A DNA stretch of 64,000 nt, taken from positions 1,125,627 through 1,189,626 of the forward strand of contig OX638348.1 in assembly GCA_951813085.1 (NCBI GenBank). The letters are read 5' to 3'. Each line of letters starts with the position of its first letter. Within the stretch, counting starts at the first letter, position 1. Position numbers and translations under genes: made by a program. Source of the DNA: an uncultured Opitutaceae bacterium. GTDB taxonomy: Bacteria > Verrucomicrobiota > Verrucomicrobiia > Opitutales > Opitutaceae. The notes under the pieces were generated by a model. That model searched no databases. It worked only from the letters and a program-made list of their open reading frames with translations, and was not told the DNA's origin. Shown here piece by piece: positions 61,786-64,000 of this stretch.

Positions 61786-64000
61786 GTCGGGCAAGCCAAG
61801 AAAGCATCCTTCCGGGACGGCGCGATATCGGGAAGCGTTTGGCGGTTACCGCAACCCTTCTTTTGGTTCCCACCGCGATCCTCGTATTCCTCTACGTAGG
61901 GATGCTCAACCGCGAGGTTGAGGAATCCGATCGGGCGTTGTCGGGATTGGAGTGGGCCGCTCGTCTTAATGAGCTGAGATTGGATGTCTTAAAGGACGAT
62001 ACCGAAATTCAAGACCGTTACCGTGATATCGAGGAAACGATGTCTGGTATATCGGGCGACTTGGTTTCTCAGGGGCTATTACCGTCCAATAGGAGCGATA
62101 GCTTGCTTGGTTCTCAGCGATACCGAAAGGAAAATCCCGATCCAATCGATATTCAATGGCGAAGTCGTATTCTCGAAAGCATTGCAGTCGCTAGCGACCA
62201 TCTTCGGAATGATCTAGGATATTCGATGGTTCGCGTTCTCGAGCATGATGAAGTGTCGGAATTGCTTTTTACCGGCATACCATCGTTGGCTCAAGAAATG
62301 TACGAAGTGAACTACTGGGTCATTGAGTGCTTGCTTGAAGAGGATAGCGAAAAGGCGCGCGAACTGATCGCGCGGCGCTCTGGGGAACTGATTCGGCTAG
62401 GCGCGGGCGCAGAGAAGCTGAAAAAAACAAGTTAGGGATGTTTCTAACATCTCTCCGAGGAAGAGCGAGATTAGGGAAATAAGGAGCCGGATTCGAGATA
62501 GATTCGAAGTATACGAGCGGAGCTCTAACAAGTTTTTGGACAAGAAGCGAAAGCTCTCCCTGCTGGATATTCTTGGTCAAGTGGAAAGCAATGGAGTGCG
62601 CGAAGCGGAATCTTCTGAGCTCTGGAGCTTGGGAAAGACCATATCGATTGAATTGCTTGAATCTACTCGGTTCTTAGAGGAAGCGCTCAGGGATCAAGTC
62701 GTCGCTCATAGAGATTCAATTCTAGTAAATCGAAATTGGACCCTAGCCTTGGTGGGTTTTGTCGCTGCTTCGGCATTGCTTCTTGGATACTATATCGCTA
62801 AAAATATGTCATTGGTTCACGCTGCCTTGCAGGAGCAAAACGTAGAGCTTGAAAGCAAGATACGTGAGCGTGTTTCGGAGATCGAGCAGGCGCGAGGCGA
62901 GGCGATCCGCGCCGCGACGATTGCAGAGCGGGAAAGAAATTATGCGATCGAGCTCAATGACGATCTGCAAAAGGAGACGGCACGGGCGAACGAGCTCGCT
63001 AGAAAGGCCGTAGCTGCGGAGCAAGCGAAGTCGCAATTCCTAGCGAACATGAGCCATGAGATTCGGACTCCAATGAATGGAGTGATCGGCATGACCCATC
63101 TTTTGAGGGAGTCGAATCTCAGCAAGGCGCAAACGGGCCACATTGAAACGCTCGAGCAGTGTTCCGAGTCGCTGTTAGTTTTGATCGATGAAGTTTTGGA
63201 TCTTTCCAAAATCGAGTCTGGCAAGCTTGAGATCGATCAGGTGGAATGCGATCAGGTTGAGGTGATTTCCAGTATTACAACCTATTCGCGCCTACTGCTC
63301 ACAAAAAGAGATTGAAATTTCAAAGCGTGTATCCAGCTAATTTCGACGAGAAACTCTATTGTGATCCGTATCGTTTGCGCCAGGTTCTCTCTAATTTGCT
63401 TAGCAATGCGATAAAATTCACCAACGAAGGCGCGGTCCGTTTCGATATGAGCGTCTTAGAAAAGAATGATGAGGAAGTTCTTTTTAGATTTTCCGTTCGC
63501 GATACGGGTATAGGTATATCGAAAGCTCACCAGGACGACCTATTTCAAGCGTTTGCCCAGGCAGATTCGTCGACGACTCGTAAATTTGGCGGAACTGGTC
63601 TCGGACTGGCCATTTCCAAGAAGCTTGTCGAGCTCATGGGCGGGGACCTGCTGGTATCGAGCGAAAACGGCGTTGGCTCTGAGTTTTATTTCGAATTGGC
63701 CTTCAAGGTTAGCTCCAGGTCGGTGGAGGGGAGATCGATAGAGGCGAATAAGCACAGATCTTTAGTGGTGTCAGAATCTAAGGATACGAATCAATTCATT
63801 GAGGAAGTATTCGATAGAATTGAAGTGCCCTGTGATTGCTTGTCCGAATGGAGTGAAAATTTGGATACGAAAGATTATTCCATTGTTTTTGCTTGATTCG
63901 CGGAATTTGAAGTTGGCTTCCTCTAGATTGGAACGCTTGGAGAGAGGCCCTAAAATCGTTGCTTTGGAGGGAGAACAAGGAGCAGGAGTTGATCTCGAGT
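61782..64000 (+). pseudogene. hybrid sensor histidine kinase, three frameshifts, runs off the window
   Basis: ATG 61782 overlaps the yfiR stop. Order of domains: membrane helix 1 (LAVTATLLLVPTAILVFLYV), a periplasmic helical sensor of about 280 residues, membrane helix 2 (WTLALVGFVAASALLLGYYI), coiled coil, HisKA with phospho-His at 63055-63057 (FLANMSHEIRTPMNGV), HATPase ([30 protein letters not shown]) and the start of a receiver (DYSIVLLDSRN). Frame breaks: A7 at 62421-62427 (one A too many), A5 at 63303-63307 (one too few), T5 at 63886-63890 (one too many). Each repair restores conserved sequence. Likely output partner of the TonB/YfiR pair. Confidence 0.85.

Noticed and set aside
1-64000. 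CRISPR arrays, transposons, integrase genes, attachment sites
   Set aside because: The only tandem repeat is the in-frame array of the H1-like gene; no transposase, integrase or spaced direct repeats were seen.

Overview
The window comes from a Gram-negative, flagellated bacterium of roughly 50% GC. Gene content points to Verrucomicrobiota, probably class Opitutae (inference). The pointers are lysine synthesis through DapL, lipid A genes including lpxI, a histone-H1-like Lys/Ala/Pro repeat protein, a polyphosphate:AMP phosphotransferase, and many Tat/TIM-barrel sugar isomerase, TonB and YfiR genes. I saw no rRNA, tRNA, CRISPR array, prophage or insertion sequence.

Layout. 0-24 kb is mostly housekeeping: a nitroreductase, dapL, secG and a LolA-like protein, then an H1-like protein with 17 perfect 30-bp repeats. 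Next come xylB, a PPK2-type kinase, cstA, sppA-sufT and a leuS-lpxI-BFN-dus run on the minus strand. Two HtrA-like genes follow, the second without a catalytic triad. 22.7-25.8 kb holds a frame-disrupted membrane-anchored P-loop NTPase and an ATP-grasp enzyme. 25.9-41.3 kb is a motility and flagellin-glycosylation island: two flagellins, mobA and a MOSC protein, a Maf/DUF115 glycosyltransferase, flgM, fliS, a FliT/FlgN-like chaperone, pseC, pseG, pseI and pseB, a sigma-54 response regulator, and a CheX / double-receiver / STAS-like module. 41.4-58.7 kb is again mostly housekeeping: glnS, gltX, an MFS carrier, Fur, priA, an MBOAT plus SGNH acylation pair, mpl, fumarase and two TIM-barrel isomerases. 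58.9-64 kb carries a TonB receptor, a YfiR protein and a hybrid histidine kinase in one tight operon that runs off the window.

How it works together. pseB, pseC, pseG and pseI give four of the six steps to CMP-pseudaminic acid; pseF and pseH are not here. Maf would load the sugar onto flagellin. I find sigma-28-like elements (TAAA, 14-15 bp, then a CGAT-containing -10) in front of flagellin 2, pseB, fliS and cheX. Both flagellin leaders carry a small hairpin with GGA in its loop, 20-21 nt upstream of a GGA-containing Shine-Dalgarno. This is the arrangement of CsrA-controlled flagellin mRNAs in other bacteria.

A striking feature is reading-frame damage. I count 16 disruptions (12 single-base indels, nearly all in short homopolymers, and 4 in-frame stops) in 11 genes. 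All are in motility, signalling, surface or unknown genes; none is in the roughly 25 long housekeeping genes. Either assembly errors or real erosion could produce this, but the distribution favours at least some real loss. Each repaired frame restores a recognisable protein, so the repaired products are annotated as well as the breaks.
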